Source of the DNA: Haloferax sp. Q22 | Lineage (GTDB): Archaea > Halobacteriota > Halobacteria > Halobacteriales > Haloferacaceae | DNA: 64,000 bases | Direction of reading: 5' to 3' | Assembly: GCF_001482285.1 (NCBI RefSeq) | Contig: NZ_LOEP01000033.1 | Location: forward strand, 124,001 to 188,000 | Shown here: positions 34,486-43,739 of the stretch, piece by piece | Position numbering within the stretch: position 1 is the stretch's first letter | Layout: each line of letters begins with the position of its first letter | The notes under the pieces: generated by a model | What the model was told of the DNA's origin: nothing | What the model saw: only the letters and a program-made list of their open reading frames with translations | The model's database searches: none | Position numbers and translations under genes: made by a program

Positions 34486-36033
34486 ATGGTTGATGCTGAC
34501 TCACGCAAGGGCAAGCGTACTGGCGTCTCTCGACGCAGTTTTGTGAAAGCGGCCGGCGCATCGGGTGTCGCCGTCGGACTGGCCGGGTGCATTAGTACAG
34601 GCGGCGGTGACGACAACGGCGGTAACGGCGGGACGGACACCGACACCGACACGCCGATTAACACCGAAGAATCGACCGAGGAGATCACGCTGCAGTGGGC
34701 CGCAGACACCCGCGTCGCGGAGGCCGAAGAGGAAGTCGTGCAGGCGCTTCGGGACGCAGGCCTCCCGGAGAACATCGACATCGACATCCTCGCCGGGTCG
34801 CAGGTGACGGACAACCGGCAGGCGCAGTACCAGCAGTGGCTCTCCGGCGGTCGCTCGGAGCCGACGCTGCTCATGATGGACAGCGGGTGGACGATTCCGT
34901 TCATCGCGCGTAACCAACTGCAGAACCTCTCGCAGTCGCTCCCGGAGGAGCTGACCTCCACCATCGAAGAGGAGTACTTCGAGGCCAGCGTCTCGACGGC
35001 GAAGGGGTCGAACGGCGACCTCTACGGCCAGCCGCTGTTCCCCGACTTCCCGACGGTCCAGTACCGAAAGGACCTGCTCCGGAACGCGGGCTACACCGAC
35101 GAGGACTTCTCGACGTGGGCGACCGAGTCGATGTCGTGGGAGGACTTCTCGCGCGTCACGAAGGAGGCGCTCGACGCCAACCCCGACATCGAGAACGGCT
35201 TCACGTTCCAGGCGAACGTCTACGAGGGCCTGTCGTGCTGTGACTTCAACGAGTTCATGACCTCGTACGGCGGCGCGTACTTCGGCGGCCGCGAGAACCT
35301 GTTCGGCCCCATCGGCGACCGCCCCATCACGGTCGAAGAGGAGCCGGTCATCAACGCGATTCGGATGGTCCGGACGCTCATCCACGGCGAGGACGACGAG
35401 TACGCCCTCGACGGTATCACGGGCGGCATCTCGCCCGAGGCGGTCCTCCAGTGGACCGAGGACCCGTCCCGACAGCCCTTCACGACGGGCAACGCGGTCA
35501 TGCACCGCAACTGGCCGTACTCCATCGTCATCAACGGCGCGGAGCCGTCGGAAGAAAACGATCAGACCGGCTTCGGCGAGGATCTCGGCGTCATGCCGAT
35601 TCCGTACGGCGTCACCGCCGACGAGGCCAAGTACGAGGGTACCGGCGGCCCCGTCGCCGCCCTCGGTGGCTGGCACATGACGATGAACCCCAACTCCTCG
35701 GACGCACAGAAGCAGGCCGCAGTGCAGGTGCTTCGGACGATGCAAACCGAGCAGTTCCAGCTCGACATGTTCCGTATCATCGGCTGGATTCCGCCGCGCC
35801 CGTCGCTGCTCGAATCCGACCAGGCCGCCGAGGTGCCAATCATCGGCCGCTACCTCGACGCTCTGAAGGTCGCCGGCGAGAACGCAATTCCGCGCCCGGT
35901 CACCGTCGTCTGGCCGCAGCAGTCCGGCCGCATCTCCCAAGAGGTCAACGCCGCGTTCGCCCAGGAGAAATCCCCCGAACAGGCGATGTCCGACCTCGCA
36001 TCACAGCTCGAACAGATCGAGCAGAACGCGTAG
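34486..36033 (+). CDS. Sugar ABC transporter substrate-binding lipoprotein (Tat-exported)
   Basis: This 515-residue extracellular solute-binding protein (family 1) captures a sugar outside the cell. The N-terminus has the twin-arginine motif S-R-R-S-F-V-K-A-A-G near 15-24, then a lipobox L-A-G-C with C36 as anchor, then a glycine/aspartate/threonine linker. The mature domain shows W-L-S-G-G-R-S-E-P-T-L-L-M-M-D and Q-P-L-F-P-D-F-P-T-V-Q-Y-R-K-D, where other family members have the ligand-site strand. The substrate is unknown. It is first in an operon with two permeases and an ATPase. Confidence 0.93.
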   Translation: MVDADSRKGKRTGVSRRSFVKAAGASGVAVGLAGCISTGGGDDNGGNGGTDTDTDTPINTEESTEEITLQWAADTRVAEAEEEVVQALRDAGLPENIDIDILAGSQVTDNRQAQYQQWLSGGRSEPTLLMMDSGWTIPFIARNQLQNLSQSLPEELTSTIEEEYFEASVSTAKGSNGDLYGQPLFPDFPTVQYRKDLLRNAGYTDEDFSTWATESMSWEDFSRVTKEALDANPDIENGFTFQANVYEGLSCCDFNEFMTSYGGAYFGGRENLFGPIGDRPITVEEEPVINAIRMVRTLIHGEDDEYALDGITGGISPEAVLQWTEDPSRQPFTTGNAVMHRNWPYSIVINGAEPSEENDQTGFGEDLGVMPIPYGVTADEAKYEGTGGPVAALGGWHMTMNPNSSDAQKQAAVQVLRTMQTEQFQLDMFRIIGWIPPRPSLLESDQAAEVPIIGRYLDALKVAGENAIPRPVTVVWPQQSGRISQEVNAAFAQEKSPEQAMSDLASQLEQIEQNA

Positions 36034-36081
36034 AGCAACGTCTTTACCGAGACGTAACCAATACACACGTTATCATTTGAC

Positions 36082-37107
36082 ATGGCTACCGAACAACAAT
36101 CAGGGGAGACATTTTCCGACACCCAGCGGAGCGGCCCGTACGCGTCGGCCGTCAATTGGATGGAGTCGCTTTCCGAGACGCAGTTCGCGTACCTGCTCCT
36201 GACGCCCGCGCTCGTCCTCTTAGGGGTAATCGCCGTCTACCCGCTGGTCTCGACGTTCAGCATGTCGCTGTTCGCCGACCGGCTGACGGGGACCGCGCGA
36301 CTCGGCGAGTTCGTCGGACTGCAGAACTACGTGGACCTGTTCACCGGCGCGCGCAACTACGCGCTCCCGTCGCAGTTCCTCCCGACGTTCTCCTCGGAGT
36401 TCCCCTTCGTCACGAACATCTACTCCAGCGCGCTCGCGGTGACGCTCATCTTCACCGTGTTCAGCGTGCTGTTCGAAACGCTCATCGGCTTCGGTCAGGC
36501 GCTCATCCTCGACCAGGACTTCCGCGGTCGGCGGTGGGTCCGCGTCGCCATCATCATCCCGTGGGCCGTGCCCATCGTCATCCAGGGGATGATCTGGTAC
36601 CTGATGTTCCAGCCGAACATCGGCTTTCTCGTCGGGACGAGCGAGAACCCGGCGCTGTTGAACCAACTCGGGCTCATCGGCACGACGCCGCTTCGGAACA
36701 CCGCGGACGCGTTGTTCCTCATCATCGTGGCCGACGTGTGGAAGACCTCGGCGTTCATGGCGCTTCTCATCCTCGCGGGGATGCAGAGCATCGACCGGTC
36801 GCTGTACGACGTGGCGAAGGTCGCCGGCGCGTCGCGCTGGCAGCAGTTCAAGCTCATCACCTTCCCGCTCATCCTGCCGACGGTGCTCGTAGCGATGCTG
36901 TTCCGCACCATCGACGCGATGCGCGTCTACGGCATCATCCAGACCATGGCCGGCTGTCAGACGGTCCCGTCGCTGTCGTGTCTCGTCGTCACGACGTTCA
37001 ACACGCCGCTGTACGGGACCTCGGCGACCGTGGCGTTCGTCACCGCGGGCATCATCGCCGTCGTGGTCTCGGTGTACATCGTGAACTTCGCCAGCGAGGG
37101 TCTCTGA
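36082..37107 (+). CDS. Sugar ABC transporter permease (MalF/UgpA type)
   Basis: This 341-residue permease has six or more membrane helices. The EAA loop that docks on the ATPase reads D-V-A-K-V-A-G-A-S-R-W-Q-Q-F-K near residues 243-257, with the conserved glycine. The N-terminal hydrophilic tail is about 35 residues. A long extracellular loop with A-R-N-Y-A-L-P-S follows helix 1. It forms a heterodimer with the next gene, whose ATG lies one base after this stop. Confidence 0.93.
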   Translation: MATEQQSGETFSDTQRSGPYASAVNWMESLSETQFAYLLLTPALVLLGVIAVYPLVSTFSMSLFADRLTGTARLGEFVGLQNYVDLFTGARNYALPSQFLPTFSSEFPFVTNIYSSALAVTLIFTVFSVLFETLIGFGQALILDQDFRGRRWVRVAIIIPWAVPIVIQGMIWYLMFQPNIGFLVGTSENPALLNQLGLIGTTPLRNTADALFLIIVADVWKTSAFMALLILAGMQSIDRSLYDVAKVAGASRWQQFKLITFPLILPTVLVAMLFRTIDAMRVYGIIQTMAGCQTVPSLSCLVVTTFNTPLYGTSATVAFVTAGIIAVVVSVYIVNFASEGL

Positions 37108-37108
37108 T

Positions 37109-38068
37109 ATGTCCAACGAAACTCAGGGAGCCGGTATCGGCTCCGCCGACGCCGACATGAAGCGCGGGCCGCTCGGCCGCTGGGTCGACTCGGCCATCAA
37201 GAACCCCGACAAGGTCTACCGCGCGATGTTCTACGTCGCGATGCTGTTCTTCCTCGTCACGACGCTGTTCCCGTTCTACTGGCTGCTCGTGCTGGCGCTC
37301 ACGCCGAACAACCTCATCGCCAACATGGGGCTCGTTCCGAAGGGCTTCAACCCCGAGGTGTTCATCGCGATGTTCGACCGTGTGCCGTTCCACCTGTACA
37401 TGTTCAACAGCTTCGTGCTGGGCATCACGACCACCGTGCTCGTGTTGCTCATCGCCAGCCTCGCGGGGTACGTCTTCGGCCGCCTCCGGTTCCCCGGAAA
37501 GGGCGTGCTGATGCTCGGCATCCTCGCAATCAGCTACTTCCCGCCGGCGGCGTTCCTCATCCCGCTCTTCGAGCTGTTCACCGGGAACACGGCGATTAGC
37601 ATCGGGATGGTGACGATATCGACGCCGGACCTGTTCAACACGCCCGCACCGATGGTGTTCCCGTTCAGCGCGCTGTTCCTGCCGCTGTCGATATTCATCC
37701 TCACGACCTTCTACGGGCAGATTCCCGACGGGTTGGAGGACGCGGCGCGGGTGGAGGGGACGACCCGACTGGGCGCGCTGTTCCGCGTCATCGTGCCGCT
37801 TTCGGCACCCGGCGTGGCGACCGCGGGCGTCCTCACGTTCATCAGCGTCTACAACGAGTTCTTCTTCTCGTTCCTGATGAACAACGGCGAGGCCGACTCG
37901 TGGGCGCCTATCGTCGCGGGTATCCTGAAGTATCAGGGGCAGTTCGACACCCCGTACAACCTGATGGCCGCCGCCTCCATCGTGGGAGTCTTACCCGTGG
38001 CCATCCTTGTCATCATCGCACAGGAACGCATCGTGAGTGGACTGACTGCAGGAGCGCTGAAGGAGTAA
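37109..38068 (+). CDS. Sugar ABC transporter permease (MalG/UgpE type)
   Basis: This 319-residue permease has six membrane helices. The EAA loop is D-A-A-R-V-E-G-T-T-R-L-G-A-L-F near residues 211-225. The hydrophilic N-terminus (about 45 residues) is followed by helix 1 M-F-Y-V-A-M-L-F-F-L-V. Start and preceding stop are one base apart (TGATATG). The end is 2 bp before the ATPase ATG, whose ribosome-binding GGAG lies inside this gene. Confidence 0.93.
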   Translation: MSNETQGAGIGSADADMKRGPLGRWVDSAIKNPDKVYRAMFYVAMLFFLVTTLFPFYWLLVLALTPNNLIANMGLVPKGFNPEVFIAMFDRVPFHLYMFNSFVLGITTTVLVLLIASLAGYVFGRLRFPGKGVLMLGILAISYFPPAAFLIPLFELFTGNTAISIGMVTISTPDLFNTPAPMVFPFSALFLPLSIFILTTFYGQIPDGLEDAARVEGTTRLGALFRVIVPLSAPGVATAGVLTFISVYNEFFFSFLMNNGEADSWAPIVAGILKYQGQFDTPYNLMAAASIVGVLPVAILVIIAQERIVSGLTAGALKE

Positions 38069-38070
38069 CC

Positions 38071-39258
38071 ATGGGAGACGTAACACTCGAACACGTAAGC
38101 AAGCACTACGACGACGTAACGGCGGTCGACGACATGAACCTCGACATCGAGGACGGCGAATTTATCTGCCTCGTCGGTCCGTCGGGGTGCGGTAAGTCGA
38201 CGACCATGGAGATGATTGCGGGTCTCACCATCCCCTCGGAGGGGAAGGTGTTCATCGGGGACCGGGAGGTGACGAACCTCCCGCCGAAGGACCGCGGGGT
38301 GGCGATGGTGTTCCAGAACATCGCGCTGTTCCCCCACATGGACGTCTACGACAACATCTCCTTCGGGCTCCGCCTCCGCAACTACGACAAGGAGGAAATC
38401 GAGCGCCGCGTCGAGCGCGCCGCCGAAATCGTCCAGTTGCAGGGCATGCTCGAACGCATGCCCGACGAGATGTCCGGCGGGCAGCGACAGCGCGTCGCCA
38501 TCGCCCGCGCCATCGTCCGCAACCCCGATGTCTTCCTGATGGACGAGCCGCTCGCGAACCTCGACGCGAAGCTCCGCGTCCACATGCGGACCGAACTCCA
38601 GCGCCTGCACAAGGAACTGGACACGACCATCATCTACGTCACCCACGACCAGGCGGAGGCGATGACGATGTCCGACCGCATCGCGGTCATCGACTCCGGC
38701 CAGCTCCAGCAGATCGACCCGCCGCTCGTCTGTTACAACGAGCCGGCGAACCTGTTCGTCGCAGGCTTCATCGGCTCGCCCTCGATGAATTTCCTCGACG
38801 GCGAGGTCACAGAAGACGGGTTCGTCTCGACCAACATCGACGTGGAGTTCGACCCCGCGAACCTCGGCATCGAGGCGGGGACTGACGTCACGATGGGTAT
38901 CCGCCCCGAGGACGTGTACCTCGTCGGCGACGAGGCGCTCGTCTCGAACCCCAGCCACCGCATCGAGGCCGTGACCGACGTGCTCGAACCGATGGGCGAC
39001 GAGATATTCGTCTACCTAAAGCTCTCGGAGTCGGCCGAGACGGACCTCGAAGACACCAGCGGCGTCGCCAACGACCAACTGCTGATGAGCGTCGCCCCCG
39101 ACACCGACATCGAGGAGGACGAGGACGTGACGGTCGTCCTCGACCGCTCGCGCGTCCACCTCTTCGACACGGCGACGGGCGAGGCAATCAGCCACGGCAT
39201 CGAGACGCCCGTCCAGACGAGCGGCGCGCCCGGCACGGAAGCCGAAAGCGACGACTGA
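38071..39258 (+). CDS. Sugar ABC transporter ATP-binding protein (MalK/UgpC type)
   Basis: This 395-residue ATPase powers the importer. Walker A is G-P-S-G-C-G-K-S-T near residues 35-43. The Q-loop is V-F-Q-N, and the signature M-S-G-G-Q-R-Q-R is near 134. Walker B is V-F-L-M-D-E-P-L with D-loop A-N-L-D-A-K, and the switch histidine is in Y-V-T-H-D-Q. The C-terminal 150 residues form the TOBE/regulatory domain of the CUT1 sugar family (G-I-R-P-E-D). AAGGAG 5-10 bases upstream serves as ribosome-binding site. The C-terminus has an acidic haloarchaeal extension. Confidence 0.95.
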   Translation: MGDVTLEHVSKHYDDVTAVDDMNLDIEDGEFICLVGPSGCGKSTTMEMIAGLTIPSEGKVFIGDREVTNLPPKDRGVAMVFQNIALFPHMDVYDNISFGLRLRNYDKEEIERRVERAAEIVQLQGMLERMPDEMSGGQRQRVAIARAIVRNPDVFLMDEPLANLDAKLRVHMRTELQRLHKELDTTIIYVTHDQAEAMTMSDRIAVIDSGQLQQIDPPLVCYNEPANLFVAGFIGSPSMNFLDGEVTEDGFVSTNIDVEFDPANLGIEAGTDVTMGIRPEDVYLVGDEALVSNPSHRIEAVTDVLEPMGDEIFVYLKLSESAETDLEDTSGVANDQLLMSVAPDTDIEEDEDVTVVLDRSRVHLFDTATGEAISHGIETPVQTSGAPGTEAESDD

Positions 39259-39359
39259 CGCGCCCGTAACACGGCCCGCGTCGGTTCGTCCTCGCTCGCA
39301 CGTTCGCGACTCGCACAGCCCGCACAACGCTTATCGGAGCCACACCACATCACACATCC

Positions 39360-39563
39360 ATGGTCAACGAACTCGGTCTGTTCTACCTCGGCGGGATGAC
39401 GGTCCTGTTTTTCTTCTGGGCCTACGGCATCGTCTCGTTCCTGCTCGACCTGAAGAACAAGTTCATCCCGAAGGGCAAGCAGTACCTCCGCGGGCGACGC
39501 CGGCTGAAGGAGGAAAAGCGCCGCGAGGAAGAGCGCAAAGAGCGCGAAGAACAGCTCTACTGA
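39360..39563 (+). CDS. Small single-pass membrane protein with charged helical tail
   Basis: This 67-residue protein has one membrane helix (F-Y-L-G-G-M-T-V-L-F-F-F-W-A-Y-G-I-V-S-F) and then a highly charged K/R/E helix of about 30 residues. A TATA-like CTTATCGG about 30 bp upstream suggests a leaderless mRNA. It has no recognisable family. The charged tail could be a coiled coil or bind a soluble partner. It sits between the ABC operon and the Gfo/Idh gene, but a link is unproven. Confidence 0.7.
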   Translation: MVNELGLFYLGGMTVLFFFWAYGIVSFLLDLKNKFIPKGKQYLRGRRRLKEEKRREEERKEREEQLY

Positions 39564-39719
39564 TGCCCAGTCTCGACCCGTGCCAGTCGCCTCGTCCCGG
39601 CTCGTTGTTCGTCCCTCCCCGCGTCTCGAACGCCGCCTGAACGGGCGCTCGCGGTCGATTCTGGCAATTCAGGCCAAAGAACGTGAAACTTAACACCACC
39701 TGTAGTTAATCATCGAATC

Positions 39720-40814
39720 ATGAGTACGGAATCATCGGTCCGAGTCGGTATCGTCGGACTCGGAAACATCGGACACCACCACGCAGACCGCCTCGTCGAC
39801 CTCGGCGCGACTCTCGTCGGCGGCCTCGACATCCAGGCGGACGCCCGTCGTCGCTTCGCCGAGAAGTATGACGTGAACACCTACGAAGAGAAGTCGGAAC
39901 TGTTCGCGGAGGTCGACGCGGTCATCATCACCACCCCGAACCGCTTCCACGAGGAATACGCGGTCGCCGCGCTCGACGCGGGCCTCGACGTGCTGCTCGA
40001 AAAGCCGCTCGCGCACTCGCTCGAATCGGCCGAGCGAATCGCCGAGGCGGCCGAGGAGGCCGACGGCTTCTGCATGGTCGGCTTCAACAACCGCTTTGCC
40101 AACCCCGTCGAGGTCGTCCGCCACCACTACGAGGAGGGCCGCTTCGGCGACGTCACCCACGTCGAGGCAAACTACGTCCGCCGCCGCGGCATTCCCGGCC
40201 GCGGGTCGTGGTTCACCTCGAAGAAGGTCGCGGGCGGCGGGTCGCTCATCGACATCGGCGTCCACGCAATCGACCTCGCGCTCTACTTCCTCGACTTCCC
40301 TGAGGTCGTCGAGGTCTCCGGCGTCACCCGTTCGGAGTTCGGCGACCGCGACGACTACACCTTCGTCGAGATGTGGGGCGAGGACGTGGGCCCGGAGGCC
40401 TTCGACGTGGACGACTCCGCGAGCGCGTTCATCCGCACTGAGGAGGGAACGACCATCTCCCTCGAAGTCGCGTGGGCGACGAACCGCCCGACCAACGACG
40501 AGTTCTTCCTCCGCGGCACGGAGGGCGGCGTGCGCTTCGACCGCGCGAGCCACGACCTCCAGTTCTACGAGGACGGCGTCGGCGGCGGCAACCACCTCTC
40601 GACCGCGGACGTTGAGACGCAGGACAACGACACCCACAAGACCGAACAGGAGGCGTTCCTCGCGGCCGTCGCCGAGGGCGAACACCCCGGTCGCAACACG
40701 GTCGAACAGGGCCTCGCCGTCCAGCGCGTCATCGACGCTATCTACCGCTCGTCGGAGACGGGGAAGGCGATCCGCCTCGACGCGGTCGAGACCGAGACGC
40801 CCCCGGCGAACTGA
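39720..40814 (+). CDS. Gfo/Idh/MocA family sugar dehydrogenase
   Basis: This 364-residue NAD(P)-dependent oxidoreductase has a classical Rossmann motif, V-G-I-V-G-L-G-N-I-G-H-H-H near 9-21. The catalytic lysine is in L-L-E-K-P-L-A near 97. The conserved D-I-G-V-H-A-I-D near residue 180 carries the active-site aspartate and histidine. Its place 460 bp after the sugar ABC operon suggests that it oxidises the imported sugar or its derivative. It is only distantly similar to the Gfo/Idh protein at 22.7 kb; the two have different Rossmann loops. Confidence 0.91.
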   Translation: MSTESSVRVGIVGLGNIGHHHADRLVDLGATLVGGLDIQADARRRFAEKYDVNTYEEKSELFAEVDAVIITTPNRFHEEYAVAALDAGLDVLLEKPLAHSLESAERIAEAAEEADGFCMVGFNNRFANPVEVVRHHYEEGRFGDVTHVEANYVRRRGIPGRGSWFTSKKVAGGGSLIDIGVHAIDLALYFLDFPEVVEVSGVTRSEFGDRDDYTFVEMWGEDVGPEAFDVDDSASAFIRTEEGTTISLEVAWATNRPTNDEFFLRGTEGGVRFDRASHDLQFYEDGVGGGNHLSTADVETQDNDTHKTEQEAFLAAVAEGEHPGRNTVEQGLAVQRVIDAIYRSSETGKAIRLDAVETETPPAN

Positions 40815-40856
40815 CCACCGCGAACGCGAACACCCCACAGTCCCACTTTTCACACC

Positions 40857-41654
40857 ATGTCCGTCATCGACTCACTCAAGCGCCCGGAGCACACCGGCGA
40901 GAACCGCTGTCTGCCGTGTACCGCCGTCAACATCGCGCTGGTCGTCCTCGTCGGCCTCGCGGTTAGCGTGCTCTCGCCGCTGGTCGGCTTCGTCGTCCTC
41001 GTCGGCGGCGCGCTCGCCGTGTACCTGCGGGGCTACGTCGTCCCCGGGACCCCCTCGTTCGCGCCGCGGCTCGTCTCTGCGCTCGGCCTCGCCGAGTACT
41101 TCGAACACGGCGACGACGGCGGCCCCGACCGCCGGTCGGAGTCGCTCGACGCCAACGTCGACCCCGACGTGATGCTCTCGACGCTCCTGAACGCCGGGGT
41201 TCTCGTCGAGGAGGAAGACGGCCTGTTTCTCGCCGACGACGCCCGCGAGGAGTGGGAGTCGACGATGGCGACGCTCCGAAAGACCACCGACGAGGAACTG
41301 GCCGAGGCGGTCGCCAACGCAGTCCCGTTCGATGCGACGGTCGACGCCGAGTTCGATGGCATCTCGCTGGACGGTCCCTCGATGTCCGTGTGGATTTCGC
41401 GGCCGCAGGCCATCGCGGACGTGGCGACGCTCTACACGGTCGTCGAGCGCGGGGTCGACCCGATGGTCGCGCTCGCGGCCACGGAGCCGATGCGGATGTT
41501 CACCGAGGTCTGTCCGGACTGCGGCGGCCCGGTCGAGGAGACGACGACGCGCAACTGCTGCGGCGGCACCGCGGGGCTGTACGACTCGCCGGAACACGAG
41601 GTGCTCGGCTGTGCGGACTGCGGCGCGGTCGTCTACGAGTTCCCCGACGAGTAG
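40857..41654 (+). CDS. Haloarchaeal membrane-anchored protein with C-terminal zinc ribbon
   Basis: This 265-residue protein begins with a C-L-P-C pair (near 18-21) and then two membrane helices. A cytoplasmic region follows, ending in a zinc ribbon with C-P-D-C-G near 219-223, a C-C-G-G pair near 233 and C-A-D-C-G near 252. The middle part resembles a winged-helix-like segment (V-D-P-D-V-M-L-S-T-L-L-N-A-G-V-L), but this is weak. I do not recognise a named family. It starts 42 bp after the Gfo/Idh stop and may share its transcript. Confidence 0.75.
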   Translation: MSVIDSLKRPEHTGENRCLPCTAVNIALVVLVGLAVSVLSPLVGFVVLVGGALAVYLRGYVVPGTPSFAPRLVSALGLAEYFEHGDDGGPDRRSESLDANVDPDVMLSTLLNAGVLVEEEDGLFLADDAREEWESTMATLRKTTDEELAEAVANAVPFDATVDAEFDGISLDGPSMSVWISRPQAIADVATLYTVVERGVDPMVALAATEPMRMFTEVCPDCGGPVEETTTRNCCGGTAGLYDSPEHEVLGCADCGAVVYEFPDE

Positions 41655-41714
41655 CCGCTGCTGGCGGGGACTGACCGAGCCGAAAAGACACGAGCGGAAA
41701 CTGACGACGCGGCT

Positions 41715-42776
41715 TCAGACGATTTCGTCGCGGTTCGGAACCTCGTCGCGGCCGAGCAGAATCTCCTGTCCTTCCACGTCTTCGAGCGCGGCGACCAGTC
41801 CGCCGACCTCGACGACGCCCTCCTCGGTCTCGATGTGGAGCGACGCGACCTCCTCCGTGTCCTCGAAGGCCGTCTCGATGACGCGCCCTTCGACCACGAT
41901 GGGGTCGCCCGTCTCGATGTCGCGGCCGGAGACGGAGGCGTAGAAGTCGCCTTCTATCTCGCGGATATCCTTGACGGCCCGACGGATAGAGGCGTAGCGG
42001 CGTGGGAACGGCCGGCGCTTGCCGTTGGCGACGATAGTCTCGGCGGTGCTCCAGAGGACGGTCCCGAAGAAGCCGCTCACGAGGAAGCCGAGCGCGGAGC
42101 GGTTGAAGATGACGCCGTAGCGGTCGCGGTCATCGCGGAGGGCGTCTTGGGTCGCGTAGATGGAGTACTCGCCGTCGGCGACTGCGAGGACGGGCGAGGT
42201 GATGCCGCGGCGGGCGCGGGCGATGGTCGCCACGTCGAGGTAGTTGAACTCGTCCGGGTCGGGCGCGCGGGAGGCCGGCGTCACGAGCAGGTCGATGCTG
42301 ACGCCGCTGTCGATGGCCGCCGCGAGGTCGTCGCGGAAGCGACGAAGCAGGTCGGGCGTCAACGAGAGCACGAGTTCGTACTCCGCGGCCTCGATAATCT
42401 CCTCGATGTAGCGGAGGATGGTCGACCGCGACTTGACGAGCGAGACGGCCTCGGTGTCGCGGGCGGGGGCGGTGTAGCGCGCCTCCAGTTCCTCGATGAG
42501 CTCCTCAAGCGAGGTCTTGACGTTCGCGAAAGCGTCGTCGGGGTCGACCGCGACGATTTTCATCGGGCGCGACTCGCGGAGTTCGACGAGGCCGCGGTCC
42601 GACAGGCTCCGGACCGTGTCGTACACCCGCGGCTGGGGGATGCTGGTTCGGTCGGCGATTTCGCTCGCCGTCAACTGTCCGTGTTCGAGGACGGCCAGAT
42701 ACGCGTCTATCTCGTACTCGCCGAGGTTGAAGCGCTCACCGACTCGCTCCATGGTGAGCCGCAGTTCGTCAGCCAT
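41715..42776 (-). CDS. trmB: TrmB-family sugar-responsive transcription regulator
   Basis: This 353-residue regulator has an N-terminal winged helix, [24 protein letters not shown], near residues 34-57. It also has the TrmB-type C-terminal sugar-binding part with a PLD-like fold ([12 protein letters not shown] ... L-V-T-P). In Halobacterium, TrmB represses or activates glycolytic, gluconeogenic and cofactor genes depending on glucose. As I recall, its H. volcanii orthologue controls gluconeogenesis. The ATG at 42776 lies 27 bp after a TATA box. A perfect TrmB element precedes that box, so it likely regulates itself. Confidence 0.9.
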   Translation of the reverse strand: MADELRLTMERVGERFNLGEYEIDAYLAVLEHGQLTASEIADRTSIPQPRVYDTVRSLSDRGLVELRESRPMKIVAVDPDDAFANVKTSLEELIEELEARYTAPARDTEAVSLVKSRSTILRYIEEIIEAAEYELVLSLTPDLLRRFRDDLAAAIDSGVSIDLLVTPASRAPDPDEFNYLDVATIARARRGITSPVLAVADGEYSIYATQDALRDDRDRYGVIFNRSALGFLVSGFFGTVLWSTAETIVANGKRRPFPRRYASIRRAVKDIREIEGDFYASVSGRDIETGDPIVVEGRVIETAFEDTEEVASLHIETEEGVVEVGGLVAALEDVEGQEILLGRDEVPNRDEIV

Positions 42777-42798
42777 AGTCGTGACGTGTACGGCATCA

Positions 42799-42825
42799 CC
42801 TAAATCATTTACTGAAATCCGAGTA
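42799..42825 (-). promoter_or_regulatory. trmB promoter: TATA box plus exact TACT-N7-GAGTA element
   Basis: The minus strand has GATTTAGG (42799-42806) centred 27 bp before the trmB ATG. Directly upstream of it, the plus strand reads TACT-GAAATCC-GAGTA (42810-42825). This matches the Halobacterium TrmB consensus TACT-N7-8-GAGTA as I remember it. Its place just outside the TATA/BRE could allow autoregulation. Confidence 0.8.
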
Positions 42826-42905
42826 GCACGAAATTCCGAAAACAAGTGGCACAAGCCGTAGCAGGGCTGCCGTCGAGTGTCGCGGGTCGGCGGGCGGGTT
42901 GGAGC

Positions 42906-43646
42906 TCACATGTACATTCGGTCCTCGGGGAGCTCCGCCTCGCTGTCGCGGAGTCGCTCGGCGAGCTCGGCGTAGTACTGCTGGACCTCGGCCGCGAACG
43001 ACTCCAGCGGCGAGGAGTCGACGCCGAGGTCGTACACGTCGTTGGCGGCGTCGACGAGGCGGATGGCCGCCTCCACGTCGGGGACCTGCGCGTGGACGGG
43101 CGTGACGTAGACGCCGACGCCGAGGGGCGACCCGATACCGCGCTCGACGAGCGCCGCGTTGGTGCCGTCGAAGAAGCCCCGACCCATCGGGGGGATGTCG
43201 CTGTCGGCGAGTCGCGCCTCGCGGTAGTCGTCGGTGGCGATGTAGAACACGCGGTGTTCGTCCGGGCCGTGGGCCATCGGAATCCCCGAGAGGACGGCGA
43301 GTTCCTCGACTTGATTGCGCTCTGTCCACTCAAGGATGGCGTTGCCGAACTGGGTGCCGTGGACTGCCGGGACGAACAGTTCGCCGACGAGGACGGTCAC
43401 GTCGAGGTCCTCGCGGGAGAACAGTCGGGTGTGGTGTCGGGGCCGCCCGTCCTCGAAGGGGGTCACCGCCGGGAGGCCTTCGACGGTGAGGTGGCCGGTC
43501 TGTTCGAGGTCGAGGTGGTCGACGATGAAGTCGACGGCCGTGAGTCCGGCGAGTCCGAACGACGAAAAGCCACAGAGGAGTGCTCGGCTGGGCGGCGTCT
43601 CGTGGGTGATGCGGAAGTCGGGGCGGGCGCTCGTCGCGTTGACCAT
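42906..43646 (-). CDS. PAC2 family protein (proteasome assembly chaperone-like)
   Basis: This 246-residue protein belongs to the archaeal PAC2/ATP-grasp-like family related to eukaryotic proteasome assembly chaperone 2. The N-terminal core has L-L-C-G-F-S-S-F-G-L-A-G-L-T-A-V near 24-39. G-I-P-M-A-H-G near 117 and M-G-R-G-F-F-D-G-T-N near 144 follow, and the C-terminus is helical. The archaeal role is not established. It is divergent from the MscS gene across 93 bp. Confidence 0.88.
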   Translation of the reverse strand: MVNATSARPDFRITHETPPSRALLCGFSSFGLAGLTAVDFIVDHLDLEQTGHLTVEGLPAVTPFEDGRPRHHTRLFSREDLDVTVLVGELFVPAVHGTQFGNAILEWTERNQVEELAVLSGIPMAHGPDEHRVFYIATDDYREARLADSDIPPMGRGFFDGTNAALVERGIGSPLGVGVYVTPVHAQVPDVEAAIRLVDAANDVYDLGVDSSPLESFAAEVQQYYAELAERLRDSEAELPEDRMYM

Positions 43647-43739
43647 GCAGATACTGCGACGCCCCGACACTTAGCCGTTCACCGCGACCGAACCCTCGGA
43701 GTAACAACCCTTTTTTCGCCGCTCTTCGTTGCGGTTTCC

